A DNA stretch of 6,376 bases, from the NCBI GenBank assembly GCA_964409485.1, contig CAYPDM010000080.1, forward strand, positions 1-6,376. The letters run 5' to 3'. A program made the translations under genes and the position numbers. This stretch comes from JAFGPF01 sp964409485 (GTDB taxonomy: Bacteria > Chloroflexota > Dehalococcoidia > Dehalococcoidales > RBG-16-60-22). Below are positions 1 to 5,975 of the stretch, one piece after another (within the stretch, counting starts at the first letter, position 1; the number at the start of each line of letters is the position of its first letter). Below the pieces are notes generated by a model. That model searched no databases and was not told the DNA's origin. It worked only from the letters and a program-made list of their open reading frames with translations.

Positions 1-32
1 CAATTTAGGGCTTGAAGAGAATTTTCCATCCC

Positions 33-62
33 TTGACTTTATCCTCGACTATTATCTATAAT
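33..62 (+). promoter_or_regulatory. Sigma-70-type promoter for the small membrane protein
   Basis: A -35 box TTGACT (33-38) and a perfect -10 box TATAAT (57-62) are separated by 18 bases. Transcription would begin near 69, giving a leader of about 30 bases before the start codon at 100. This is one of the two best promoter matches in the window. Bases 1-32 show no gene or other feature I can support. Confidence 0.75.
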
Positions 63-99
63 CGGGCAATATTTTCATCTGAAGGAAGGACAGTAAGAA

Positions 100-246
100 A
101 TGGTAGATTGGATGATGATACTGGGTTGGGGCAGTCCCATAGGGATAGGGCTTTTCCTGGTACTGCTGGGGACGATGATTTTCATTATTGCCAAGGCCGA
201 TGCAATCAGCAAGCGCACCAAGCGAGAAAATAAGGAGCAGAAATAG
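100..246 (+). CDS. Small single-pass membrane protein, 48 aa, function unknown
   Basis: The ATG at 100 follows a purine-rich Shine-Dalgarno stretch (GGAAGGA, 84-90) with a 9-base gap and ends at TAG 244-246. The residues divide into a short N-terminus containing WMMILGW, a hydrophobic segment at about residues 14-31 (rich in Gly, Leu, Phe, Ile) that should cross the membrane once, and a charged C-terminal tail at about 32-48 rich in Lys and Arg. By the positive-inside rule the tail should lie in the cytoplasm. There are no cysteines and no enzyme motif. A strong promoter just upstream and a good ribosome site argue that it is a real gene and not chance. I recognise no family. It could be a membrane-bound regulator or stabiliser of a larger complex, but nothing adjacent supports a specific role. 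Confidence 0.65.
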   Translation: MVDWMMILGWGSPIGIGLFLVLLGTMIFIIAKADAISKRTKRENKEQK

Positions 247-264
247 ACGTTAAGTATAATAACA

Positions 265-354
<90 letters not shown>

Positions 355-398
355 GCGCTCTTATTGTAGCAGATTATGATAGCGGTTTAGTAGCCTGA

Positions 399-488
399 TG
401 GCGGAGAGGGTGGGATTCGAACCCACGCTACGCTTGCACGTAGACCGCTTTTCGAGAGCGGCACCATAAACCACTCGGACACCTCTCC
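399..488 (-). tRNA. tRNA-Ser, anticodon CGA
   Basis: Minus-strand class II tRNA. Acceptor GGAGAGG (488-482) pairs with CCTCTCC (409-403), followed by discriminator G and an encoded CCA (401-399). The anticodon stem CCGCT/AGCGG holds loop CTCGAAA, so the anticodon is CGA, which reads UCG. The variable arm is long (about CTACG...CGTAG), as expected for serine. Acceptor and T-arm sequence is identical to the neighbouring tRNA-Ser(GGA), consistent with recognition by one seryl-tRNA synthetase and with an old duplication; the D, anticodon and variable arms differ. Confidence 0.97.
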
Positions 489-499
489 GCGGCTAAGAA

Positions 500-529
500 A
501 TTGTAACGTATTATGCACATATAGGGCAA
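500..529 (-). promoter_or_regulatory. Likely promoter of the tRNA-Ser pair
   Basis: On the minus strand TTGCCC (529-524) and TACAAT (505-500) are 18 bases apart, ending 11 bases before the 5' end of tRNA-Ser(CGA). Transcription would start almost at the mature tRNA end. A second TACAAT (minus strand, 368-363) sits 8 bases ahead of tRNA-Ser(GGA), but I see no good -35 for it. Confidence 0.45.
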
Positions 530-562
530 GAGATGATAGAAGCAGAGTTGTGTGCTGATACC

Positions 563-592
563 TTGCAATATAAACGCCCCGCTTGGTAAACT
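563..592 (+). promoter_or_regulatory. Possible promoter of the MBL-fold hydrolase gene
   Basis: TTGCAA (563-568) and TAAACT (587-592) are 18 bases apart, each matching four of six consensus positions. The start codon lies at 624, so the leader would be about 25 bases. The match is modest; an alternative -10 TATAAA at 569-574 has no convincing -35. Confidence 0.35.
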
Positions 593-623
593 TAGGAAAA
601 TTCGTTTATTGGAGGGCAAGTTC

Positions 624-1472
624 ATGGAGGTCAGAATCAACAGGCACGGGCCGGATTTGCCGGCCACGAAGGTCTTCTTCAGCGACGAAAGCGGCTTTGA
701 GGTCGCCTCTGTAATCGTGATGGGAAAGACCGATGCCGCTCTCATCGATACGCAGTGGACTCTATCGAACGCCCACCGGGTTGTCGCGGAAATACTGGAA
801 ACGGGTAAATACCTGAAAACGATTTACGTGACCCACGCCCACCCCGACCATTACTTCGGCCTCGGCCCCATCGCAGATGCCTTCCCTGAAGCCCGGGTTC
901 TGGCGCTCCCTTCCGTAGCAAAAACTATCAACAATCAGTTTTTCGGTAAAATCGAGCACTGGGAAGAGACCATAGGGGTTATCAACGTGCCGCGGAAACA
1001 GGTCAATATAGAGTCGCTTACCGAAAACTACTTCGAGCTTGAAGGCCACCGTATCGAAATAATCCCGGAAATTATGGGAGACCTGAAATACAACACGGTG
1101 GTGTGGATACCCTCCATAAAAACCATGTACGGGAGCGACGTTCTTTTTCACGAGGCGCACCCGTTTACCTGCGAGGTTACGGCGGAAGAACGCCAGCAGT
1201 GGATAAAGGATATTGAACGACTGGAGAAAATGGGCGCCGAGGTGGTCATTCCCGGCCATCAGAAACCGGGAATGCCTTTTGACTCCGGTTGTTTCAGTTT
1301 TACCAGGGACTATCTGGTCGCTACCGAAGAAGAACTGGCAAATACAAACGATGTAGCCGGATTTTATTACGCCATGGTAACGCGGTTCCCGGATGCCAAC
1401 CTCTTTATCAGCAACGAGATGAACTCGCAAGTGTTTAAAGGTGGAATGGACTGGGACTGGCGGGAAGATTAA
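624..1472 (+). CDS. MBL-fold metallo-hydrolase, 282 aa
   Basis: The metallo-beta-lactamase fold is shown by THAHPDH at residues 70-76, the classic HxHxDH metal-binding motif, by GSD at 170-172 supplying the bridging aspartate, and by PGH at 210-212 near the end of the domain. Such enzymes are usually soluble hydrolases that activate water on one or two metals; the substrate cannot be told from sequence. The histidine expected about midway (motif 3) is absent: aligned to relatives by eye, the position falls near Met151 within an IMGD segment. The remaining ligands would still allow one metal site or a changed one. I chose ATG 624 because GGAGGG (611-616) lies seven bases upstream; an in-frame GTG at 552 has no ribosome site. 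The last ~60 residues are an extra C-terminal segment ending in DWDWRED. The gene is convergent with the acetyltransferase, 15 bases away, with no hairpin terminator visible. Confidence 0.9.
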   Translation: MEVRINRHGPDLPATKVFFSDESGFEVASVIVMGKTDAALIDTQWTLSNAHRVVAEILETGKYLKTIYVTHAHPDHYFGLGPIADAFPEARVLALPSVAKTINNQFFGKIEHWEETIGVINVPRKQVNIESLTENYFELEGHRIEIIPEIMGDLKYNTVVWIPSIKTMYGSDVLFHEAHPFTCEVTAEERQQWIKDIERLEKMGAEVVIPGHQKPGMPFDSGCFSFTRDYLVATEEELANTNDVAGFYYAMVTRFPDANLFISNEMNSQVFKGGMDWDWRED

Positions 1473-1487
1473 GACCGATTATAGGCG

Positions 1488-1916
1488 CTACGTTTTCAAA
1501 TACAAGCGGTGCACGTAGGCCTTAAAGCCGTGTCTCTCCCAGAACGGATAGCCCACCTGATTCACGGCGGCAACGTCCAGTTCAATCATATCTATATTCC
1601 GCGATTTGAACCAGTCCAGTATTTTCCCCAGTATCTGCGTTCCGATGCCGCGGCGTCGGTATTCAGCCTTAACGGCCATTTCGTCGATGAACCCGAAACT
1701 TTCCCGCTTAAACGCCGGGGATGATTTCTTGACCTGCGCGATACAAAGGCCGACCACTTTCCCGCTATCCAGAGCGACGAGGACAAGAGTGTCGGCATCC
1801 ACCATCAAATTCCTTAAGTGCTCTTCATAACCGGAACGTACGTTATCCACCATGGGGTAGCGGGGGTCCATATCTTCATGAAAAAGCGAGAACTCCTCCC
1901 ACACCTCCACAATGCC
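1488..1916 (-). CDS. GNAT-family N-acetyltransferase, N-terminus lost in assembly gap
   Basis: The visible 142 residues are the body and C-terminus of a GNAT acetyltransferase, which moves an acetyl group from acetyl-CoA to an amine. Counting from the gap edge, the acetyl-CoA pyrophosphate loop is at 83-92 (KAEYRRRGIG, matching the R/Q-x-x-G-x-G/A motif A), preceded by the strand FIDEMAV and followed by a helix and the strand IDMIELDVAAVN. The C-terminal FWERHGFKAY is the usual motif B ending, and translation stops at TAG 1490-1488. Single GNAT domains of this kind typically begin 10-20 residues before the first visible residue (GIVEVWEEF), so probably only a short N-terminal stretch is missing. 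The start codon is inside the N run. The complete cupin gene lies directly upstream on the same strand, so the two are probably one operon. The substrate is unknown. Confidence 0.85.
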   Translation of the reverse strand, partial: GIVEVWEEFSLFHEDMDPRYPMVDNVRSGYEEHLRNLMVDADTLVLVALDSGKVVGLCIAQVKKSSPAFKRESFGFIDEMAVKAEYRRRGIGTQILGKILDWFKSRNIDMIELDVAAVNQVGYPFWERHGFKAYVHRLYLKT

Positions 1917-2016
1917 NNNNNNNNNNNNNNNNNNNNNNNNNNNNNNNNNNNNNNNNNNNNNNNNNNNNNNNNNNNNNNNNNNNNNNNNNNNNNNNNNNNN
2001 NNNNNNNNNNNNNNNN
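1917..2016. other. Assembly gap, 100 N
   Basis: A run of exactly 100 undetermined bases, the conventional placeholder for a gap of unknown length. It hides the start of the acetyltransferase and the spacer to the cupin gene, whose stop codon is only six bases from the gap edge. Protein translations running through it are not meaningful. Confidence 0.99.
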
Positions 2017-2022
2017 ACCGGG

Positions 2023-2502
2023 CTACCGGCGCGACAGGTCAATCATCTCAATCAGGTTTACTTTGCCCTTGTCCTGCTCGAAGTAAGGTTCGCGCGTGCC
2101 TCCCTCGGCAACCAGCATGATTTCTACCTGGATAATCGGGCTGTCTACGCGGGTAATCTCCAGGGGGCAATGGGGCAGCCCCGGCGGCAGGTAGACCATG
2201 GTGGGCCGGGTAAAGACGTACTTCTCCTGCTCCTTGCCCATATAGAGCACCACCTCGGCGCCGAAATCATCGGGGTCGTCCGGGTTGCCCCCATACCAGG
2301 CCAGGAACTCATCGAAATTATGGGTATGGCAGGGATTATCCGATTTAAAAGGTTTTTTTACGAACTGGTGACCGATTGTCAGACCGTAGCCCAGTTGCTG
2401 ATGGCCTATCATCAGGCCGTCGAAGACGACGCTGTTATCTTCCTTAACTTTAATCTGAAGATGGGGCGGATGGTGGATGTATTTATCGTACTTTCTCGCC
2501 AT
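2023..2502 (-). CDS. Single-domain cupin protein, 159 aa
   Basis: The protein fits a small RmlC-like cupin beta-barrel. Motif 1 is seen as CHTHNFDE at 58-65, giving metal ligands His59, His61 and Glu65, and motif 2 as PPGLPHCP at 106-113 with the fourth ligand His111. The insert between them (WYGGNPDDPDDFGAE, 69-83) is longer and more acidic than in minimal cupins. No second domain is present, so it may be an enzyme or a small-molecule binding protein; the substrate is not deducible. ATG 2502 is preceded by a strong AGGAGGT site (2514-2508) with a 5-base gap. There is no signal peptide, so it should be cytoplasmic. It heads a probable two-gene unit with the acetyltransferase beyond the gap, under the promoter at 2552-2581 and perhaps the phased repeats upstream of it. 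Confidence 0.85.
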   Translation of the reverse strand: MARKYDKYIHHPPHLQIKVKEDNSVVFDGLMIGHQQLGYGLTIGHQFVKKPFKSDNPCHTHNFDEFLAWYGGNPDDPDDFGAEVVLYMGKEQEKYVFTRPTMVYLPPGLPHCPLEITRVDSPIIQVEIMLVAEGGTREPYFEQDKGKVNLIEMIDLSRR

Positions 2503-2507
2503 GATTT

Positions 2508-2514
2508 ACCTCCT
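2508..2514 (-). promoter_or_regulatory. Shine-Dalgarno site of the cupin gene
   Basis: AGGAGGT on the minus strand, five bases before ATG. It is nearly a full anti-16S match and fixes the start codon at 2502. Confidence 0.8.
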
Positions 2515-2551
2515 GAAATCTGCAATTTTCCGTTTCGAGACTAACGGACAA

Positions 2552-2581
2552 ATTCTAGTCCATTCTCATTTAGATTGTCAA
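2552..2581 (-). promoter_or_regulatory. Sigma-70-type promoter of the cupin gene
   Basis: Minus strand TTGACA (2581-2576, perfect consensus), an 18-base spacer, and TAGAAT (2557-2552). Transcription would start near 2545, leaving a leader of about 43 bases to the cupin ATG. The phased TTGTGA-like elements begin about 30 bases upstream of the -35 box, a usual position for an activator. Confidence 0.75.
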
Positions 2582-2612
2582 AGAAAACAGCTACGTTCCC
2601 TGCGAAAGCGAC

Positions 2613-2664
2613 ATTTGTGACGATTTTGTGATATTCCGGGCGTATTTTGTGATACCGATGTGAT
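2613..2664 (+). repeat. Four helically phased TTGTGA-like direct repeats (candidate operator)
   Basis: The core GTGA, preceded by TT or AT, occurs at 2617, 2628, 2649 and 2660, giving spacings of 11, 21 and 11 bases. Two units share the longer ATTTTGTGATA (2623-2633 and 2644-2654), exactly 21 bases apart. The elements thus form two 11-base-spaced pairs 32 bases apart, all on one face of the helix. Direct repeats with about 11-base spacing are the usual layout for OmpR/PhoB-type response regulators binding head to tail. The array lies between the cupin gene (-) and the 58-aa protein (+) and could serve either. The regulator is not identified. Confidence 0.5.
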
Positions 2665-2790
2665 GCAGCTTATTTACACTACATACCATTAAAGCGAATG
2701 CATCAATTGCAGTAAACGCCAGATACGCAATAGTCCCGTATTCCTGCTAACGAAAAAATGAACGGAAGGTTAAAACAGCATCCACCAAGA
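2665..2790. other. Intergenic stretch without a clear gene
   Basis: This is the rest of the roughly 300-base gap between the cupin start and the 58-aa protein. I see no ORF with a ribosome site. For the plus strand, TTGTGA (2647-2652) with TATTTA (2671-2676), 18 bases apart, is a possible weak promoter that would overlap the last repeats. A small imperfect hairpin (ATACG 2723-2727 with CGTAT 2737-2741, extended by CAG/CTG across a bulge) lies in what would be the leader. No known riboswitch is recognisable. Confidence 0.4.
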
Positions 2791-2801
2791 GGGGAGGTGA
2801 A

Positions 2802-2978
2802 ATGTTAAATATCGTAAAATTCAAGGGTTGCAAGCGGTGCGGCGGCGACCTGTTTCTGGAGCGCGATTCCGAGGGGGTTTACATAACCTGTCTCCAGTGC
2901 AGTGCCATATATTCCGGGCGCCTAACCCCGTTAGTGAAAAGACCCAGGGCCAGGCGTAAGCAAGTATACGCCCGCTAG
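2802..2978 (+). CDS. Small zinc-ribbon protein, 58 aa
   Basis: ATG 2802 directly follows a strong GGGGAGGTGA ribosome site (2791-2800), and the gene ends with TAG at 2976-2978. Four cysteines in two CxxC knuckles (Cys10/Cys13 in CKRC and Cys30/Cys33 in CLQC), separated by a short beta-rich segment, are the pattern of a rubredoxin-like or zinc-ribbon fold binding one zinc. The C-terminal tail (residues 41-58) is very basic (KRPRARRK), which could contact nucleic acid or the ribosome. That role is inference. The reading frame is too short for usual ORF cut-offs, but the ribosome site and cysteine spacing make it convincing. It is convergent with the 211-aa gene, with 13 bases between the stops and no terminator hairpin. 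Confidence 0.75.
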   Translation: MLNIVKFKGCKRCGGDLFLERDSEGVYITCLQCSAIYSGRLTPLVKRPRARRKQVYAR

Positions 2979-2991
2979 GCGGCATAGCCAA

Positions 2992-3627
2992 TCATTTCTT
3001 TTCGGACTTCTGATCTTTCTTACCTTCGCCCTCTCTAAGCCAACGCTTAATCTCGTCAAGGGCGGGCGGGGCTACATAGAATACCTGTATATCAGACGGG
3101 AATTGCACCTGATGGTTCTCTCTCATGAGCAATATCCCGATTTCATTCTCCTTTAACGTTTCGTCGATTTTCCGCGCAATATATTCGTTTCTCTTTTTAC
3201 CGATTTCCGTATAAGATTCGTAGACCTTTGATACCACCCCGGGGTTTTGAAGGCCGATTATCAGGCACCGACTCCAGTCCATGAATTCCGTCAGGATATC
3301 ACTATCCTCGACTGCTTCAAGCTGCGCCTTCTTTTCCAGGCAACCCTGTACGATTTTATAACTCCGTTCGCTTAGTTCTCTGACAGTCTTGCCGCCTTCA
3401 TCTCCGGATACCGCAATCAACTCGTGGTATATCCTGTTCACGAGGCCAAGCTTCGAGGTCAATTCCTCAACCTGCTTTTCCACCTGCTCCCAGTATTTGT
3501 TGAATTTTTCAAGGTAGTCTTCCGCCATATCCTCGCCGCCGTAAATAAGCGGAACGAAGTACAGCTTCCTGCCTTTTCTAAAATCTTCTACCGGGGGCTT
3601 TTCTATTTTCCCCAGCTCTTCAGCCAT
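2992..3627 (-). CDS. Uncharacterised soluble protein, 211 aa
   Basis: I do not recognise the family. ATG 3627 has a good GGGAGG site (3640-3635) seven bases upstream. The protein has no signal peptide or membrane segment. By eye: residues 20-32 form a strand-like stretch (KLYFVPLIYGG); 33-70 are a long charged helix, possibly coiled coil; 80-105 another helix; 110-128 a helix with Cys121. A more conserved-looking C-terminal part follows at 142-198, with a helix KKRNEYIARKIDETLK, a strand GILLM and a second strand DIQVFYV, then a helix. The last dozen residues are mostly Lys, Glu and Asp and probably disordered. It is the last gene of the four-gene minus-strand operon, 41 bases after the 56-aa four-cysteine protein. 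A role with that small protein is plausible but unproven. Confidence 0.75.
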   Translation of the reverse strand: MAEELGKIEKPPVEDFRKGRKLYFVPLIYGGEDMAEDYLEKFNKYWEQVEKQVEELTSKLGLVNRIYHELIAVSGDEGGKTVRELSERSYKIVQGCLEKKAQLEAVEDSDILTEFMDWSRCLIIGLQNPGVVSKVYESYTEIGKKRNEYIARKIDETLKENEIGILLMRENHQVQFPSDIQVFYVAPPALDEIKRWLREGEGKKDQKSEKK

Positions 3628-3668
3628 TAAACCGCCTCCCTAAAATCGCAATAATATCAAAATATATA

Positions 3669-3839
3669 TTACCGCATTTCATTAGCACAATCCTGGCACA
3701 CAATCAATACCGGTCGGAATCTGGTAACACTCGTCATTTCCTGAATCGGCTTCCGGTTCTCACACCGCTGACATTTGAACGTTATTTCCCTGGGTTTCCG
3801 CTTCTGCGTTTTAGCTTCTTTTTTTATATCTGCCGCCAT
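3669..3839 (-). CDS. Small four-cysteine (zinc-ribbon-like) protein, 56 aa
   Basis: This gene fills the apparent gap between the pyrophosphorylase and the 211-aa protein. ATG 3839 is preceded by AAGGAG (3850-3845) with a five-base gap, and the frame runs to TAA 3671-3669. The N-terminal 20 residues are strongly basic (Lys/Arg about every other residue). The rest carries CQRC (Cys23, Cys26) and CQDC (Cys48, Cys51) separated by 21 residues, the layout of a single-zinc ribbon. Spacing to its neighbours is 36 bases upstream and 41 downstream on the same strand, so it belongs to the operon. Its sequence is not obviously related to the 58-aa protein at 2802 beyond the cysteine pattern. Nucleic-acid or protein binding is the usual inference for such a protein; no function is known to me. 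Confidence 0.75.
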   Translation of the reverse strand: MAADIKKEAKTQKRKPREITFKCQRCENRKPIQEMTSVTRFRPVLIVCQDCANEMR

Positions 3840-3875
3840 AGATGCTCCTTTATTATAAAATCTGCAATCAATATA

Positions 3876-4943
3876 TTAAACCTGTAATAACTCCGCGGTC
3901 CCTGAAGGAGTGACGATACCGTTTACAATCTCCCGGCCACTCCCCACCGACATGCCGCTGCTGACAATACATCTATTAAGCCTGGCGCCGGCCCCGATAG
4001 ACACATTATCCCACAATATCGTATTTTCGATAACAGCGCCTTTTTCCAGATGGCAGCCTCGTCCCATAACTACCGGCCCCCTGACGGCCACCCCCGGTTC
4101 TATGCGGCTTCCGCCGCCAACCATTACCGGCGGCGTGATTAACGCCGCCGGGTCTATATCCGCATCATTAATACCGCTGCCATTATATACACCATTATCC
4201 CCCGGGATAGAAACCAGCGGGCTGGCTATTTTCGATAACATGAGGTCAATATTCAGAGAGAAATATTTTCCCGGTGTCCCCATGTCCAGCCAATAGCCCC
4301 GGTAAGGATAGCCATACACCGGATTTCCCATATCCAGAAGGTGCGGGAAAAGCCCTTTTTCAAACATATAGTGAGTATTCGCCGGGATATGCTCCAGGAC
4401 CTCCGGTTCAAGGATATATATCCCGGCATTTATCCAGTTAGTCGTCGCTTCGGCCAGGGGAGGCTTTTCTATAAATCGTTTTACCTTATTCCCGTTATCG
4501 GTTTCCACCACGCCGAAAGCGCTGGGGTCTTCCACCTGCGTTAGATATATGGTAGCTCTAGCGTTTTTATCTCTATGAAAAGCAAGCATATCGGCCAGGT
4601 CTATACCCGTAAATACATCGCCGTTCATGACGATGAAGGTGTCATCCAGATGAGCGACGGCGTTCTTGACGGCCCCGGCGGTACCCATAGGTTCTTTTTC
4701 CAGGCAATAGGTTATTCGCACGCCGTACCGGCTGCCGTCTCCCAGATATTCACGAATCACATCCGGTAAATAGTTGAGCGTCAGGATAACCTCCCCGACG
4801 CCGTAATGCTTGAGAAAGGAAATTACATGCTCCATGAAGGGCCTGTTCAGCACCGGCAATACGGACTTCGGCCTATCGTTGGTGAGAGGCCGAAGGCGCG
4901 TGCCCGGGCCGCCCACTAAAATTACCGCTTTTAATTTCCGCAT
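3876..4943 (-). CDS. NDP-sugar pyrophosphorylase, mannose-1-phosphate guanylyltransferase-like, 355 aa
   Basis: The enzyme joins a nucleotide to a sugar 1-phosphate, releasing pyrophosphate, to make an activated sugar for glycan or cell-envelope synthesis. The N-terminal Rossmann-like transferase domain (about 1-235) shows the nucleotide loop GGPGTRLRPLT at 11-21, the PKSVLPV segment at 25-31 with Lys26, GTAGA at 87-91, the metal-binding NGD at 107-109, FGVV at 143-146, EKP at 159-161, NAGIY at 172-176 and WLDMGTP at 218-224. The C-terminal part (about 255-345) has hexapeptide-like repeats of a left-handed beta-helix. Length and domain order match GDP-mannose pyrophosphorylases; glucose-1-phosphate uridylyl- or thymidylyltransferase activity cannot be excluded. 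ATG 4943 is the only sensible start before the first strand, though its ribosome site (AAAGGGAAAA) is weak, so translation may be coupled to the antiporter gene ending 42 bases upstream. Confidence 0.9.
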   Translation of the reverse strand: MRKLKAVILVGGPGTRLRPLTNDRPKSVLPVLNRPFMEHVISFLKHYGVGEVILTLNYLPDVIREYLGDGSRYGVRITYCLEKEPMGTAGAVKNAVAHLDDTFIVMNGDVFTGIDLADMLAFHRDKNARATIYLTQVEDPSAFGVVETDNGNKVKRFIEKPPLAEATTNWINAGIYILEPEVLEHIPANTHYMFEKGLFPHLLDMGNPVYGYPYRGYWLDMGTPGKYFSLNIDLMLSKIASPLVSIPGDNGVYNGSGINDADIDPAALITPPVMVGGGSRIEPGVAVRGPVVMGRGCHLEKGAVIENTILWDNVSIGAGARLNRCIVSSGMSVGSGREIVNGIVTPSGTAELLQV

Positions 4944-4985
4944 GACTTTTCCCTTTAACGCTCGTTCCCGCTATTATACATCCGT

Positions 4986-5975
4986 TCAGGCCATGATAAA
5001 ACTCAAGTAAGCGCTGACCAGAAACAGTACAATCAAACTTATATTAAACCAGCTCAAACGTAAGATTCTCCCCGTCCTGAAACGCAGCCCGGCTATAAAG
5101 ATAAGCGACATAATAATAACCGCACCGGCCGTGTAAAGATGGCCCTGCGAGACCTGTGCCAGTATGGGGCCTTTCCCGTAAATAAGGTCGATTACGGGTA
5201 TAATGGTCAGGTTGAAAAGGTTGCTGCCGATGAGGTTAGCCACCGCCATATCGACGGCACCGATTCTCATGGCGGTAAAGGAGACCGTTATTTCCGGCAG
5301 GGTAGTGGTAAAGGCCAGGAAAAGGCTGCCCACGAAGCTCTGTCCCCATCCGGTCACCTGCGTAATCTCGTCTCCGATTGTTGCCAGCCAGATGCCGGCA
5401 CCGATAATAAAAGCCGCCGAGATACCAAAGTATATAAAAAGACGCCTTAACGATATTTCGATGGGGTAGGGCCTGGCCTCTTTCATCGCCAGGTGAGTCT
5501 TTTCATAATAAAATATCTGCCTTACCGCGAAAAGATAGAAAAGGAGAATAATCGGTGTGTACCATCCGACCCAGCCGAGAGTCATGGCGGAAAACCGCGA
5601 ACTGACGAAGATAAAAACGGCCACTAATACCACTAATATAAGACTGAACCAGCCGGTCAGCCGGTGCGCCCAGCTGGCTATCGCCATGATTGACCCGTCC
5701 CTGTGGAAGATATCGAGAAGGGCCAGATTAAAGAGATTGAAGGCATTGGCGCCGATGAGATTGCCAACGGTTAAATCAGGGGCGTCAACCAGGGTTACGG
5801 CGCTAATGCCGGTAAAGAATTCCGGCAGTGAAGTTATCAGCGCTATGGCGATAACCCCCATCCACACCTGCCCGATACCGGTTTTTTCCGATATAATATC
5901 GCCGTATTTGGCTACCCTCTGCCCGGAAAAGAATATCACCAGTATGCAGATAATGAGCTTAACCCAGACCAACAT
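4986..5975 (-). CDS. CaCA-family Na+/Ca2+ (cation) antiporter, 329 aa
   Basis: An integral membrane exchanger of the calcium:cation antiporter superfamily, expected to move Ca2+ or a similar cation against Na+ or H+ across the cytoplasmic membrane. About ten hydrophobic segments fall into two homologous halves. The first alpha repeat contains TSLPEF (48-53) and GNLIGANAFN (71-80); the second contains TTLPEI (224-229) and ANLIGSNLFN (246-255). The glutamates Glu52 and Glu228 and the asparagines in the GxN-x-FN parts are the ion-binding residues of the family. A hydrophilic loop at about 157-177 links the halves. The length is typical for prokaryotic members. TAG lies just upstream of ATG 5975 in frame, so this ATG is the earliest possible start; a TTG at codon 2 is better spaced from AGAGGT (5983-5978). 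The gene leads the four-gene minus-strand operon and is divergent from the SLC13-type permease. Confidence 0.92.
   Translation of the reverse strand: MLVWVKLIICILVIFFSGQRVAKYGDIISEKTGIGQVWMGVIAIALITSLPEFFTGISAVTLVDAPDLTVGNLIGANAFNLFNLALLDIFHRDGSIMAIASWAHRLTGWFSLILVVLVAVFIFVSSRFSAMTLGWVGWYTPIILLFYLFAVRQIFYYEKTHLAMKEARPYPIEISLRRLFIYFGISAAFIIGAGIWLATIGDEITQVTGWGQSFVGSLFLAFTTTLPEITVSFTAMRIGAVDMAVANLIGSNLFNLTIIPVIDLIYGKGPILAQVSQGHLYTAGAVIIMSLIFIAGLRFRTGRILRLSWFNISLIVLFLVSAYLSFIMA

Noticed and set aside
12..233. 73-aa plus-strand frame at the left edge
   Set aside because: It overlaps the promoter and the better-supported 48-aa gene in another frame and looks like low-complexity chance translation.
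552..623. Upstream GTG start extending the MBL-fold protein by 24 residues
   Set aside because: No ribosome site precedes 552, and the added residues would cover the candidate promoter; ATG 624 has GGAGGG at ideal distance.
762..1430. Long minus-strand reading frame opposite the MBL gene
   Set aside because: It is antisense to a clearly coding gene with family motifs, has no ribosome site and shows no recognisable protein features.
1473..1487. Bidirectional terminator between the convergent MBL and GNAT genes
   Set aside because: The 15-base spacer holds no stem-loop or T-run.
1488..2042. A 184-aa acetyltransferase read through the N run
   Set aside because: The frame across 100 placeholder bases is meaningless, and its first residues overlap the 3' end of the cupin gene.
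2613..2664. CRP/FNR-type palindromic site
   Set aside because: TGTGA half sites are present but all in direct orientation, with no matching TCACA at the required spacing.
2758..2808. 16-aa leader peptide overlapping the start of the 58-aa gene
   Set aside because: No ribosome site, and no run of regulatory codons or attenuator hairpins.
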